Part shown: positions 18,356-27,213 of the stretch, piece after piece
Position numbering within the stretch: the first letter of the stretch is position 1
Layout of the letters: the number at the start of each line of letters is the position of its first letter
Origin: Holophagales bacterium
GTDB lineage: Bacteria; Acidobacteriota; Thermoanaerobaculia; UBA5066
NCBI GenBank assembly: GCA_016714815.1
Contig: JADKBZ010000012.1
Span: 124,001-188,000 of the forward strand
Direction of reading: 5' to 3'
DNA length: 64,000 nucleotides
Translations under genes and position numbers: made by a program
The notes under the pieces: model-generated
Seen by the model: the letters and a program-made list of their open reading frames with translations, nothing else
Database searches by the model: none
Told to the model about the DNA's origin: nothing

Positions 18356-20640
18356 TCAGTCCGGAGGCGGCGGCGGCGCGGCCCGCAGCGACAGCGACAT
18401 CGTCGTGCCCGCTCCCGAGGCGCTGACGGCGTCGATCGCCCCGCCCATCTTCGTCATCATCTTCTCTTCGCGATCACGAGGCCGAGGCCGGTCCCCTTCG
18501 TCTTCGTCGTGTAGAAGGGCCGGAAGAGGTTGCCGAGGGTGTCCGTCGACATCCCGGGGCCGTCGTCCTCGACCCGAATGCCGGCCCAATCCCCTTCGGA
18601 GAGAACCCCGAGCCGGATACTTCCTCCCCTGGCCTCCATGGCCTCCGCCGCGTTCGCGACGAGGTTCAGAAGGACGTGGCGAAGCGCCCTCGGATCCGCC
18701 GCCGCGAAGACCGGGTCGTCTTGCGGCTCCGCCACGACGGAGACGCCGCGGGCCGCGAAGTCGCGGGAGACGAAATCGACGAAGTCGCGGACGAATCCCG
18801 TCAGGTCGAGGACGCGGAGCTGGACGTCCTCGTAGAGGCTGTAGGTCCGGAGGCTCGCGAGCAGCTCCTCGACGCGGCCCAGCTCGAGGAGAGACCTGTC
18901 GACGAAATCCCTGACGGTTTCGGCGTCGAAACGGTCGAGGTTCTTCCGAAGGACCGAGAGGGCCATCTTGACCGAATTCACCGGATTGCCGAGCTCGTGG
19001 CGAACCGCGGAGAAGACGAATCCGAGGCTGTTCATCGTCTCCACGGCCGCGGCGATCGACTCGAGCCTTTCCTCGCGCGAGATATCCCGGAAGACGATTA
19101 CGGCTCCGATGATCCGGCCGTCCTCCCGTTTCGGCGATGCCTCGTACCGAACGGGGAACCGGCTTCCGTCCTTCCGGAAGAAGACGTCGTCGGAGACGGA
19201 GACCCGGGTCCCCGTCCTCATCGACGTCAGGATGGGGCACTCCGCGGCCGGGTGGGAACTCCCATCGACTTTCGTATGATGCCAGCACCGGTGCGAGTCC
19301 GCGCCCAGCATGTCTCCGGCGCTCCACCCCAGGAGTGACGCGGCCGCCTTGTTCACGAAGGTCATCCGGCCGTCCGCGTTGAGACCGAGAATCCCGTCGG
19401 AAGTCGAGTCGAGGATGAGCCGGAGGCGCTGGGAAAGGTCCGTAAGCGCCACGGCGGATGCGTGCGTCTCGCTCACGTCCCGGACGTTCACGAGGACCAC
19501 CTGCTCCTCCGCCCAGGTCACGAGCGACGCCGAGACCTCCACCGGCACCGTCGCTCCGTCCCGCCTCCGGTAGAGGCGCTCGCCGACCAGCGGTTCGCTA
19601 CCTCCAACGGTTCGGGAGACGTTGGTCGCGATGCTCGAGGCGTCGTGAGCGATGAGGTCCTCGAGCGTCAGCTTCGCGGCCTCCGCGGCCGAATAGCCCG
19701 TGATCTGGAGGAAGCGTCGGTTCGCTTCCAGGATTTGGTGCGTCGCCGGATCAAATGTGTAGATCCCCTCGGACGACTGCTCCAGGAGCGCCTTGTAGCG
19801 TTCCTCGCTCGTCCGAAGCTTCTCCTCCGCGTCGTTGCGCTCCAGCATGGCCCCGAGGATCGCCACCGTGCCGCCAATCGACTCCAGGAGGGGAAGGAAG
19901 ACTTCCCCGCCCTTGCGGCTCGCGAGCGTCAGCAAACCGGAAACGGAGCCACCGCTCAGGATCGGATAGCTCCCGACGACGGGGACCGAGATCCGGGAAC
20001 AGGCCGGACGGAAGGTGGAAGTCCAGGTGGCCTCGCTCGCCCTCCAGCAGGTGCACTCGGCCGTCTCGGCGCCATCGACGGAATACCGGACGCGCAGCCG
20101 AGTCGGCGAGCCCTCCGAAACGCGGCAGACGGTCGCTTCGTCCAGCCCCCCTTCGACGCAGATGGTCCGGAGGAGCTCCTCGAGGAAACCGTCGCTGTAG
20201 CGGGCTCCGGCGAGGCATCTGCTGACGGCCCGCTGGAACCGGACGAGGGCTCGGAACTCGACCCGCTCGGTGACGTCTTCGCACACCCCGACTCGACCCG
20301 TGACATGTCCCGACTCGTCGCCGGCCTGCACTGCCGTGTCCTGGACGACCCGCCAGACCCCGTCGGCTCGTCGGAGGCGATACTCCCGCACGATCTGGGC
20401 CCCGCACCTGTCCAACCCATCGAGGGCGGCGTACGCCTGAGCGCGGTCGTCCGGGTGAATGACCTCGAGAAGCGCCCCCCCGAGCAGCGTGGGGACGGGA
20501 ATCCCGGTGAAGCTCGACCACTGATCGCTCAGGAAAACGACCCGCCCTTCAGGGTCGCTCATCCACGTGAGGGCCGGTGCCTGCCTCAGCGTGAGACAGG
20601 CTCCGTACGAGACGTTCGTCCACGGGGGGCCGTCCGTCAT
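18356..20640 (-). CDS. PAS-domain histidine kinase (frameshifted near the C-terminus)
   Basis: Starts at ATG 20640, with AAGGA upstream. Order: PAS (about 15-130), GAF-like region (135-270), PAS (280-400), PAS (405-530), HisKA with phospho-acceptor RHELGNPVNS, and HATPase_c with N box LLNLVANAAEAM, G1 VEDDGPGM and G2 GTGLGL. The frame breaks just after GLGLVIAK (about 18463-18470), where the minus strand reads GCGAAGAGAAGATG. Removing one AG gives GLGLVIAKKMMTKMGG and a normal C-terminal beta strand ending at 18356. So this is a complete kinase with a 2-base insertion or 1-base loss, either a sequencing error or a recent mutation. No membrane segment is seen. Its response-regulator partner is probably in the same island. 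Confidence 0.85.
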
Positions 20641-20783
20641 TCCGGCGTCCTTCTACCGCTGGCAGGTCCCAACGGACGAACACGTCGACCGACCGCTGCA
20701 AGAAACACCGAGTCCTCCCATCCTCGTCCAGGACCGTGGAACTCGTATCGTATGCGCCGAGACGGGGCAGAGGAATGGGAAAC

Positions 20784-20820
20784 GCTCCTGGTCGCGACGC
20801 CATTCGTCGCGACCAGGAGC
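20784..20820 (-). terminator. Strong hairpin after the REC-PATAN-roadblock gene
   Basis: A perfect 16-bp stem (GCTCCTGGTCGCGACG and its complement) with a 5-base loop lies 24 bases beyond the stop of the REC-PATAN-roadblock gene. On the minus strand it is followed by GTTTCCC, so the U tract is weak. It separates that gene from the histidine kinase gene, whose own promoter would have to lie in 20641-20783. Confidence 0.7.
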
Positions 20821-20843
20821 GCGGCGAGCCCCGGTTTCCGGAG

Positions 20844-22013
20844 CTAGAGCCTGAAGTCGTCCGCGAGCCTCTCCACGATCTGGTTCAGGCGCATCTTCGC
20901 GAGGCCGATGCTGCCGTCGCTGGTGAGCGCGAGGACGAGGTGGATGTGGGCCTTTCCGGGCTGCGACTTGAGCGGGTCCGTCCCTTCGTTCAGGCAGCGC
21001 GCGAGGATGTGGGCCTTCTCGGCCTCGACGTGGACCTGGTTTCCGCGGCCAGCGCCCATCTCGAGCGACGCCTTCTGGGCGTTCATCAGGACGTTGTTGG
21101 CCAGGACGCCGATGTCCTTCGAGAAGCCGGTTCCCGGCGCGTAGATGGCGAGCGCCTCCCCGGTCGGAGTGAAGAGCCCCGCTCCGGCGAAGCCCTCGAC
21201 GGACGAGAATTCCTTGAGCTGATCGACTGCTGACATGACCTGTTCCTCCTTCAGTTCGGTTGTGTGTCCCTCGGGCCCGGTCTCCCGGGACCTCGATTCC
21301 AGGAGGCCGGCTTTCGCCGGCGCGGATGCGCGTTCTTCGTCGATGATCCGGAAGCCTTCGAGCAGCAGCTGGCCGAGGGTGCTCGTCACCCGGCGCTCGA
21401 TTCCCCTGGTCGCCGGGAGGATCTCGATGCCCGCTCCCGTCCAGGTCACGATCTCGGCAGCCGCTTCCTCGCCCCGAAGATCCCCGGCTTCGGCATCCCA
21501 CGGCGCCCCCGCGACGAGATGGAGGAGGCCGGCTCGGGCCCCGCTGTGCACGCGAAGCGTGCAGGACCGTCGCTCGATCTCGAGGATCTGCAGGAACGTC
21601 GACAACGGGATGCCGCTCACGAACCCCCGCGCCGCGTCGTCGAGCGCGCCGGAGATCCGCTCGGAAAGCGTCGCGAAGTCGACCGGCTTCTCCACGAAGC
21701 TTTCGAGCCCGAACGACCGAAGCCGCTCCGCGATCTCCGGCGTTCCGAACGCCGTCATGACGATGACCGGAACGGTCGGCGTCTCCCGGCTCATCCAGGC
21801 GAGGAGCTCGAACCCGTCCATCTCCGGCATCTTCAGGTCGGTGACGACGAGGTCCACCGCCTCACGCCGAAGAACGTCGACGGCCTCGCGTCCGTTCGCC
21901 GCGGTCCGGACGGAGAGGCCCCACTCGAGCGCGAGCAGCCCTTCCGAGAGGCTCTGTGTAAAGAGCGTCTCATCGTCGGCGATCAGCACCGTGCGTGTGG
22001 CGTTCGTGACCAT
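20844..22013 (-). CDS. Response regulator: REC-PATAN(DUF4388)-roadblock/LC7
   Basis: 389 residues. A receiver domain occupies residues 8-125 (VLIADDE acidic pocket, phospho-acceptor Asp in VVTDLKMPEMDG, Lys in VEKPVD). A PATAN/DUF4388-like domain follows at about 135-235 (GIPLSTFLQILEIERRSCTLRV, AGLLHLVAGAPWDAE). A roadblock/LC7 fold covers 260-389 (GFAGAGLFTPTGEAL to the end). Roadblock proteins in bacteria often act with MglA-type GTPases or as dimeric adaptors; no such GTPase is seen in the window. The third domain begins with Met260, preceded by a strong internal ribosome site, so two products are possible. A sigma-54-type promoter lies immediately upstream. The start ATG at 22013 may be leaderless; a nearby GTG at VLIADDE is the alternative. 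Confidence 0.85.
   Translation of the reverse strand: MVTNATRTVLIADDETLFTQSLSEGLLALEWGLSVRTAANGREAVDVLRREAVDLVVTDLKMPEMDGFELLAWMSRETPTVPVIVMTAFGTPEIAERLRSFGLESFVEKPVDFATLSERISGALDDAARGFVSGIPLSTFLQILEIERRSCTLRVHSGARAGLLHLVAGAPWDAEAGDLRGEEAAAEIVTWTGAGIEILPATRGIERRVTSTLGQLLLEGFRIIDEERASAPAKAGLLESRSRETGPEGHTTELKEEQVMSAVDQLKEFSSVEGFAGAGLFTPTGEALAIYAPGTGFSKDIGVLANNVLMNAQKASLEMGAGRGNQVHVEAEKAHILARCLNEGTDPLKSQPGKAHIHLVLALTSDGSIGLAKMRLNQIVERLADDFRL
21234..21251 (-). promoter_or_regulatory. Internal ribosome binding site and start for a separate roadblock protein
   Basis: On the minus strand AAGGAGGA (21244-21251) stands 7 bases before an in-frame ATG (21236-21234). It is the best-formed Shine-Dalgarno/start pair noticed in the window. 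It would give a 130-residue roadblock/LC7 protein (20844-21236), the normal size of stand-alone members of that family, in addition to the fusion. Confidence 0.65.
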
Positions 22014-22025
22014 CGACTCTCATGT

Positions 22026-22042
22026 TGCAAGCGCACTGCCAA
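22026..22042 (-). promoter_or_regulatory. Sigma-54 (-24/-12) promoter
   Basis: The minus strand reads TTGGCAGTGCGCTTGCA, which fits the RpoN consensus TGGCAC-N5-TTGCA, with GG and GC exactly 10 bases apart. The predicted start of transcription would be only 2-4 bases before the ATG at 22013. The gene just upstream encodes an NtrC-type activator with an intact GAFTGA loop, the class of protein such a promoter needs. Confidence 0.75.
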
Positions 22043-22158
22043 GGTGCCGCTTCCCGGGCGGGTCGACGAAACGCGCTCTGGAAGGGGACTTGCGGCAATG
22101 CGTCGCCCCGCCAACAGGGAGCCCGCCCGAGCTGCTCGCGCAAGACGAGCGGGGGCGG

Positions 22159-23520
22159 TCAGTTTGAGCGGCTGGCCCGGCGTTCCTCGGGGGTGAGCTT
22201 TCGGCGCAGCGTGGAGACCGACACGCCGAGCAGCTGAGCCGCTCTCGTCAGATTCCCACCCGCCCCCGCGACGGCGTCCCGAATCGTCCGGGCCTCCACC
22301 TCCACCAGCGTAAAGACGCCCGGGCGGGACTCGGGCTCCGGTCGACTCGCTTCGGCCGGAAGGAAAGCAGACGGGCGCAGCGGCTCGCCCGGACGCCGAA
22401 GGAGTGCCGCGCGCTCGAGGACGTTTCGAAGCTCCCGGATGTTGCCGGGCCAGTCATGGGCCTTCAGGCGCCCGATCTCGTCCTCGCCCATCGGGGGCGC
22501 CGCCAGAACGCCCGGGATACCTGAAAGGAAATGCCGCACCAGAGCAGGGATGTCGTCCCGCCGTCGCCGGAGCGGCAGCACGTCGATCCGGAGGACGTCG
22601 AGCCTGTAGAAGAGGTCCTGCCGGAGCCGGTGCTCGGAGACCGCCTGGGTCACGTCGACGTTCGTCGCGGCCATGATCCGGAAGTCGACCCTGCGGGCAG
22701 CCCGTCCGCCGACCCTGCGGACGAGCCGGTCCTCGAGGACCGTCAGGAGCCTTCCCTGGAGCACCGGCGGCATGTCACCGATCTCGTCCAGGAAGAGAGT
22801 TCCTCTCTCCGCCAGCTCGAAGAGACCTTCCCGGGAGGCCGAAGCTCCAGTGAAAGCCCCCTTCTCGTAGCCGAAGAGCTCGGCTTCGATGAGGCTCTCG
22901 GGAAGGGCCGCGCAGTTCAGGGAGACGAACTCGCCCTGTCGCCGTGAGCTCCGGTAGTGAATCGCGCGAGCCACGAGGCTCTTGCCCGTTCCCGTCTCGC
23001 CCGTCAGCAGGACTGGAACGTCCGAGCCCGCCGCGAGCTCCACGAGCCTCGCGACGTCGGAGAGGCCGCCCTCCTCTCCGACGAGGGACGTGGTCCTGGC
23101 CTCCGTCTCCCGCCGGCGGCTCTCGCGGCTCTCGGCCCGCTCGAGATCGAGAAGCCTCAGGCACCTGGAGACGATCATCCGGATCTGCTCGAGCTCGCAA
23201 GGCTTCGAGACGTAGTCGACCGCGCCCGCGCGCACCGCCTCGAGGGCGTTCTCGAAGCTCGGCAGCGCCGTCGCGAAGACGATCTTCGCCCTCTCGTTCG
23301 CCGCCAGGATCGTCGGGCAGAGCGCGGCGCCGGAGCCGTCCGGAAGGCGCTGGTCGAGGAGCACGATGTCCGGCGGGCACTCGTGACACGACCGAACGGC
23401 CTCGGCGCACGTCGAGGCGAGGACGACGTCCAGCTCGTCCGAGGACAGCTCCGAACGGAGGGCCTCGCCGAAGAGCGTGTCGTCATCGACGATGAGGAGC
23501 GTGCGGGCGACCCCTTTCAA
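22159..23520 (-). CDS. NtrC-family sigma-54-dependent response regulator
   Basis: 453 residues. Receiver domain 6-120 (IVDDDTLFGEAL, Asp in IVLLDQRLPDG, Lys in VSKPCE). AAA+ domain about 145-375 with Walker A GETGTGKS, GAFTGA loop (KGAFTGASAS), Walker B GTLFLDEIGDMP and the R-finger region. Fis-type helix-turn-helix at 415-450 (NLTRAAQLLGVSVSTLRRKL). All motifs needed to contact sigma-54 and hydrolyse ATP are present. The start codon is a TTG overlapping the stop of the kinase-like gene by 4 bases, so the pair is translationally coupled. The nearest target is the promoter at 22026-22042. Confidence 0.92.
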   Translation of the reverse strand: MKGVARTLLIVDDDTLFGEALRSELSSDELDVVLASTCAEAVRSCHECPPDIVLLDQRLPDGSGAALCPTILAANERAKIVFATALPSFENALEAVRAGAVDYVSKPCELEQIRMIVSRCLRLLDLERAESRESRRRETEARTTSLVGEEGGLSDVARLVELAAGSDVPVLLTGETGTGKSLVARAIHYRSSRRQGEFVSLNCAALPESLIEAELFGYEKGAFTGASASREGLFELAERGTLFLDEIGDMPPVLQGRLLTVLEDRLVRRVGGRAARRVDFRIMAATNVDVTQAVSEHRLRQDLFYRLDVLRIDVLPLRRRRDDIPALVRHFLSGIPGVLAAPPMGEDEIGRLKAHDWPGNIRELRNVLERAALLRRPGEPLRPSAFLPAEASRPEPESRPGVFTLVEVEARTIRDAVAGAGGNLTRAAQLLGVSVSTLRRKLTPEERRASRSN

Positions 23521-24566
23521 TCCGCACCTCTCGCCCGTCGGAGCGTGACCGTCGCGACGCCGCCCTCCACTTCGAACGTCGCGTCCATCTGCGAGACCAG
23601 ACGCCGGACGACGAGCAGCCTCAGGTCGTTCTCCTCGGCCGTCGGCTCGGGTGCCCCGTCCTGGCGTCCCCGGGAAGAGACGTGGATCGCGACGGTGTCC
23701 CGTCGCGTCTCGACCCGAACGAGGACTCCGGGATTCGCCTGGCCGCTACCCCGGGATGCGGCCCGGCTCACGAGGTCGCCGAGCGCGTCCTCCAGCGATG
23801 CCGGGTCCGCGAGGACCTCGACGGCTCCTTCCTCGACGTCGACGTCGAGAGTCATGCCGCCGTCGGCGAGCCCGCGTCCACGATCGAGAACGACGCTCTC
23901 CACGACCTCCCCGACGGGGACGGGACGCACCAGGCGCGTTTCGGCGAAGCCGTAGTCCCGAAGGGTGCCGAGAAGCGCCTCCATGCGGGCGAGCGCCTCG
24001 AGGGCGCGGCCGACGTAGCGCAGGATTGCCTTCTCGTCGTGCCGGCCCAGGCCTCGCCGGAGGACGTCCAGGGACGTCTTCGCGGCGTTCACCGAATTGC
24101 CGAGGTCGTGCCGAAGGGACGTGAAGACCCCGAGCAGCGCGTCCGAGAGCCGGAGCGCCTCGGCGATGGAGCTCTGGCGGTGCCTTTCGGTGACGTCCCG
24201 GAAGAAGACCCAGAGCTCGGTTTCCGTCGGGTAGAGCGAGTAGCCGACCACGAGCTCCCCGAGCGAAAGGGACAGGCCTCCCGTCGCCGCGGCCGCGGTC
24301 ATTTCTCTCGACTCGGCGAGAACCGTCCCCGCGAAGACCGCCGTCGCGTCCTTCCCGAGCAAGTCGGAGACGACGCGAAGCATTTCGGTTCCCGCGGCGT
24401 TCAAGTAGGCGATTCCGCCCGATCCCCGATCCAGCGCGAGGATCCCGAACCCGGCGGCTTCGATCGCCCGTTCGAGAAGCGCGCAATCGGGACTCCTCTC
24501 CCTGCCACTGACGCCAGGGCCGACCCCGGCGTCGCCCACGCGGTCAGCCCCGTTCACGACATCCAC
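23517..24566 (-). CDS. PAS-HisKA kinase-like protein lacking ATP-binding motifs
   Basis: 349 residues. A PAS domain covers about 30-140. A HisKA-type dimerisation helix follows, with LRHDLGNSVNAAKTSL placing the His as in true kinases. The C-terminal third aligns in position with HATPase_c, but the N box Asn is replaced (ALGDLVSRAAS where NLLxNA is expected). No DxGxG or GLGL motif is present, only a terminal strand ending GGVATVTLRR. So it may accept or pass phosphate, or work as a sensing partner, but autophosphorylation with ATP looks unlikely. GTG start, 30 bases after the inositol monophosphatase gene. The downstream NtrC-type regulator overlaps it. Confidence 0.78.
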   Translation of the reverse strand: MDVVNGADRVGDAGVGPGVSGRERSPDCALLERAIEAAGFGILALDRGSGGIAYLNAAGTEMLRVVSDLLGKDATAVFAGTVLAESREMTAAAATGGLSLSLGELVVGYSLYPTETELWVFFRDVTERHRQSSIAEALRLSDALLGVFTSLRHDLGNSVNAAKTSLDVLRRGLGRHDEKAILRYVGRALEALARMEALLGTLRDYGFAETRLVRPVPVGEVVESVVLDRGRGLADGGMTLDVDVEEGAVEVLADPASLEDALGDLVSRAASRGSGQANPGVLVRVETRRDTVAIHVSSRGRQDGAPEPTAEENDLRLLVVRRLVSQMDATFEVEGGVATVTLRRARGAD

Positions 24567-24596
24567 TCATCTGCGGAAAGAATGCTACCGCGGAGC

Positions 24597-25415
24597 TCAG
24601 AGGTTGATGTCGCGGACCCCGAGGTCCGCGACGAGCTTCACGAGGGCCGCGTGGACGGCCGGCCCGGCGGCGAGGATGTTGCCGCGCTCCCGCCACGCGC
24701 CGCCGCCGTCGAAGTCGGTGACGACGCCCCCCGCCTCGGAGACGAGGACCGCTCCCGCCGCCGAGTCCCACGGGGAGAGACCCAGCTCGAAGAAGCCGTC
24801 GAAGATGCCTGCGGAGACGTAGGCGAGGTCGAGGGCCGCGCTGCCCGCGCGCCGGATCGACTGCACCTCGAGAAAGACCGCCTTGAAAATTCGCAGGTAG
24901 GTGTCGATCCGCGCCTGAATGCGGAACGGGAAGCCCGTCGCGAGCGCGGCCCCCGAGAGGCCGGGCCGGTGCGGGACCCGGACGCGATTGCCGTTCCGAA
25001 ACGCGCCGGAGCCCTTCTCGGCCACGAAGAGGTCTCGCTTGACCGGGTCCCAGACGACGCCGAGAACGAGCTCGCCGTCCCGCCCGCCCGCGGTCCGCCC
25101 GATGGAGACCGCCCAGTGAGGAAAGCCCCGGACGAAGTTCGCAGTGCCGTCGAGCGGGTCGACGATCCAGGCGGGAGCGGCGGCGTCCGAGCCGGAGCCG
25201 CCCCCCTCCTCCCCGATGAAGAGGTCTCCGGGAAAGGCGCCGAGGAGGATCTCCTTCACGAGCGCCTCGCTCTCGCGGTCGGCGCGCGAAACGACGTCGT
25301 TGCGCCCCTTCTCCTCGACCTCCGACGGGTCGAGCGAGCCGAAGTACCCGAGGAGGAGCTCCCCCGCGCGGCGGGCGGCCTCCTCGGCGGCCTCGAGAGC
25401 GCGCGAAGCCGGCAT
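24597..25415 (-). CDS. suhB: Inositol monophosphatase family protein
   Basis: 272 residues. All family signatures are present: VEEKGRNDVVSRADRES, the metal-binding EEGG, DPLDGTANFVRGFPHW (DPxDGT), and SPWDSAAGAVLVSEAGG (WDxAAG). It should remove phosphate from inositol-1-phosphate or a related sugar phosphate with Mg2+. The ATG overlaps the stop of the receiver gene (TGATG), so translation is coupled. SuhB-like members also act in rRNA transcription in some bacteria; nothing here decides between the roles. Confidence 0.9.
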   Translation of the reverse strand: MPASRALEAAEEAARRAGELLLGYFGSLDPSEVEEKGRNDVVSRADRESEALVKEILLGAFPGDLFIGEEGGGSGSDAAAPAWIVDPLDGTANFVRGFPHWAVSIGRTAGGRDGELVLGVVWDPVKRDLFVAEKGSGAFRNGNRVRVPHRPGLSGAALATGFPFRIQARIDTYLRIFKAVFLEVQSIRRAGSAALDLAYVSAGIFDGFFELGLSPWDSAAGAVLVSEAGGVVTDFDGGGAWRERGNILAAGPAVHAALVKLVADLGVRDINL

Positions 25416-25831
25416 CAGTGCCGGAAGACGATGCTGTCGAGGATCATCAGGAACGCGCTCTGCTGCTGCGCCTCGGTCTTGTTGATGACGGCCAGGCAGG
25501 CACCCTGGGGAAAGAGGCGGTGGAGCTCGTCGGCATCGTGACCCGAGACGATGACGATCCGTCTCTCGCTCACGCCTCGCTCCTTCGCGAAGCGGGCGAC
25601 GGAACGGCCGTCGAGGACCGGCATCTCGAGGTCGACGAGGAGGAGGTCGACGTCCGGCCCGAGGTGAGACAGGGCCTCCACCGGGTCCTGGTACGACTCG
25701 AAGGAGACCTTCTCGCCGTACCGGTCCGCGAAGATGCCCTTCCACGACGCCGCGTAGGCGGGCGAGTCGTCGACGAGGACCACCCGCTTGGCCGGAGCCG
25801 AGGGTTCTGAGGACGTTTCGGAATCGGCCAT
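25415..25831 (-). CDS. Single-domain response regulator
   Basis: 138 residues, nearly all receiver domain: VVLVDDSPAYAASW acidic pair, Asp in LLLVDLEMPVLDG, Ser in IVIVSGHDA and Lys in VINKTE. There is no output domain. It sits between pyrC and suhB in a run of minus-strand genes and is coupled to suhB by a TGATG overlap. Candidate partner kinases are in the island just downstream. A short disordered N-terminus (MADSETSSEPSAPAK) precedes the fold. Confidence 0.85.
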   Translation of the reverse strand: MADSETSSEPSAPAKRVVLVDDSPAYAASWKGIFADRYGEKVSFESYQDPVEALSHLGPDVDLLLVDLEMPVLDGRSVARFAKERGVSERRIVIVSGHDADELHRLFPQGACLAVINKTEAQQQSAFLMILDSIVFRH

Positions 25832-25869
25832 CGGCGATGGTGCGGGCGGATGCGGCGCGCCGGCCGGCG

Positions 25870-27186
25870 TCAGGCAGCCGGCCCGGCCGGAGGCTGGGCC
25901 CCGAACCGGTGGACCTCGAGGCCGCCGACGAAGGTCCGCTCGACGCGCCCGCGAAGGGTCTTTCCCGTCCAGGGAGAGTTCGCCGAGAGCGAGCGGAACG
26001 ACGAGAACGTCGTCGACCGCGAGGTCGAGAAGAGGACGACGTCGGCGGGGGCCCCTTCCGCGAGCGTGCCGTACGGCAGACCGAAGAGACGGGCCGGGGC
26101 CGTGGACATCGCTTCGACGAGGCGCGAGAGCGAAAGGAGCCGCGGGAGGACGAGCCCGTCGAGGAGGACGGAGAACGCCGTCTCGAGGCCCGTGACCCCG
26201 AAAGGCGCCGCCGAGAACTCCATCGCCTTCTCGTCGTGGTGGTGCGGAGCGTGGTCCGTCGCGACGCAGTCGATCGTGCCGTCGGCGAGCGCGGAGACGA
26301 GCGCCTGCCGGTCGTCCTCGCCGCGGAGCGGGGGGTTCATCTTGAATCGCGTGTCGTAGCTGGAGCGGGCGAGGTCCTCGTCCGTCAGCATCAGGTGGTG
26401 GGGCGTCACCTCGCAGCTCACGGGGACGTGCGCGGCGCGGGCGCGCCGGATCGCCGCGAGGCTGTCGCGCACGGAGACGTGCGCCACGTGGAGCCGCGCT
26501 CCCGTCAGGGCCGCGAGCTCGACGTCGCGGGCGACCATCGTCGACTCGGCGACCGCGGGCCAGCCGGGAAGGCCGAGGCGCGTCGAGGCCCACCCCTCGT
26601 GCATCTGCCCGCCCGCGACGAGGTTCGGGTCCTCCTCGTGGACGACGACCGGCAGGTCGAACATCGAGGCGTACTCGAGGGCGCGCCGCATCAGGTCGGC
26701 GTTGACGACCGGCTTGCCGTCGTCGGAGATGGCGACGATCCCCTCGGCCTTCATCAGGCCGATCTCGGCGAGAGCGACGCCCTTCTGCCCCTTCGAGACG
26801 GCGCCGATCGGAAGGACGCGCACGCGCGCCGTCTCTCGGATCCGCTTCTGGACGAACGACGCCGTCGGCGCGTCGTCGATCACCGGGTCCGTGTTCGGCA
26901 TGCAGCAGACGGTCGTGTAGCCACCCACGGCCGCCGCCTCGGAACCGGACGCGATCGTCTCCTTCCACTCGAACCCGGGCTCGCGGAAGTGGACGTGGAG
27001 GTCGACGAAGCCGGGTGCGACGACGAGACCCGTGGCGTCGACGACGGTGGCCCCGCGGGGAGCCGCGATCCGCTCGTCGACCTTCGCCACGACCCCGCCC
27101 TCGAGGAGGACGTCGAGCGGGGCGTCGAGGCCGCGCGACGGGTCGACGACCCGCCCGCCGGTGATCAGGACGGGTGCCTCATTCAT
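25870..27186 (-). CDS. pyrC: Dihydroorotase, class I
   Basis: 438 residues, typical of class I. The zinc site motif GFVDLHVHFREPGFEWKETI, the TTVCCMPNTDPVID segment and DHAPHHHDEK near the C-terminal side are all present. It closes carbamoyl-aspartate to dihydroorotate in pyrimidine synthesis. It lies 27 bases after pyrB on the minus strand; the gap includes a run of G on the plus strand (27188-27199). Confidence 0.94.
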   Translation of the reverse strand: MNEAPVLITGGRVVDPSRGLDAPLDVLLEGGVVAKVDERIAAPRGATVVDATGLVVAPGFVDLHVHFREPGFEWKETIASGSEAAAVGGYTTVCCMPNTDPVIDDAPTASFVQKRIRETARVRVLPIGAVSKGQKGVALAEIGLMKAEGIVAISDDGKPVVNADLMRRALEYASMFDLPVVVHEEDPNLVAGGQMHEGWASTRLGLPGWPAVAESTMVARDVELAALTGARLHVAHVSVRDSLAAIRRARAAHVPVSCEVTPHHLMLTDEDLARSSYDTRFKMNPPLRGEDDRQALVSALADGTIDCVATDHAPHHHDEKAMEFSAAPFGVTGLETAFSVLLDGLVLPRLLSLSRLVEAMSTAPARLFGLPYGTLAEGAPADVVLFSTSRSTTFSSFRSLSANSPWTGKTLRGRVERTFVGGLEVHRFGAQPPAGPAA

Positions 27187-27213
27187 CAGCGGGGGGGGGG
27201 GCGGTTCGTCTCG

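Noticed and set aside
20641..20783. A second sigma-54 promoter before the histidine kinase
   Set aside because: A GGTG...TTGCAG stretch on the minus strand has 8 instead of 10 bases between GG and GC.
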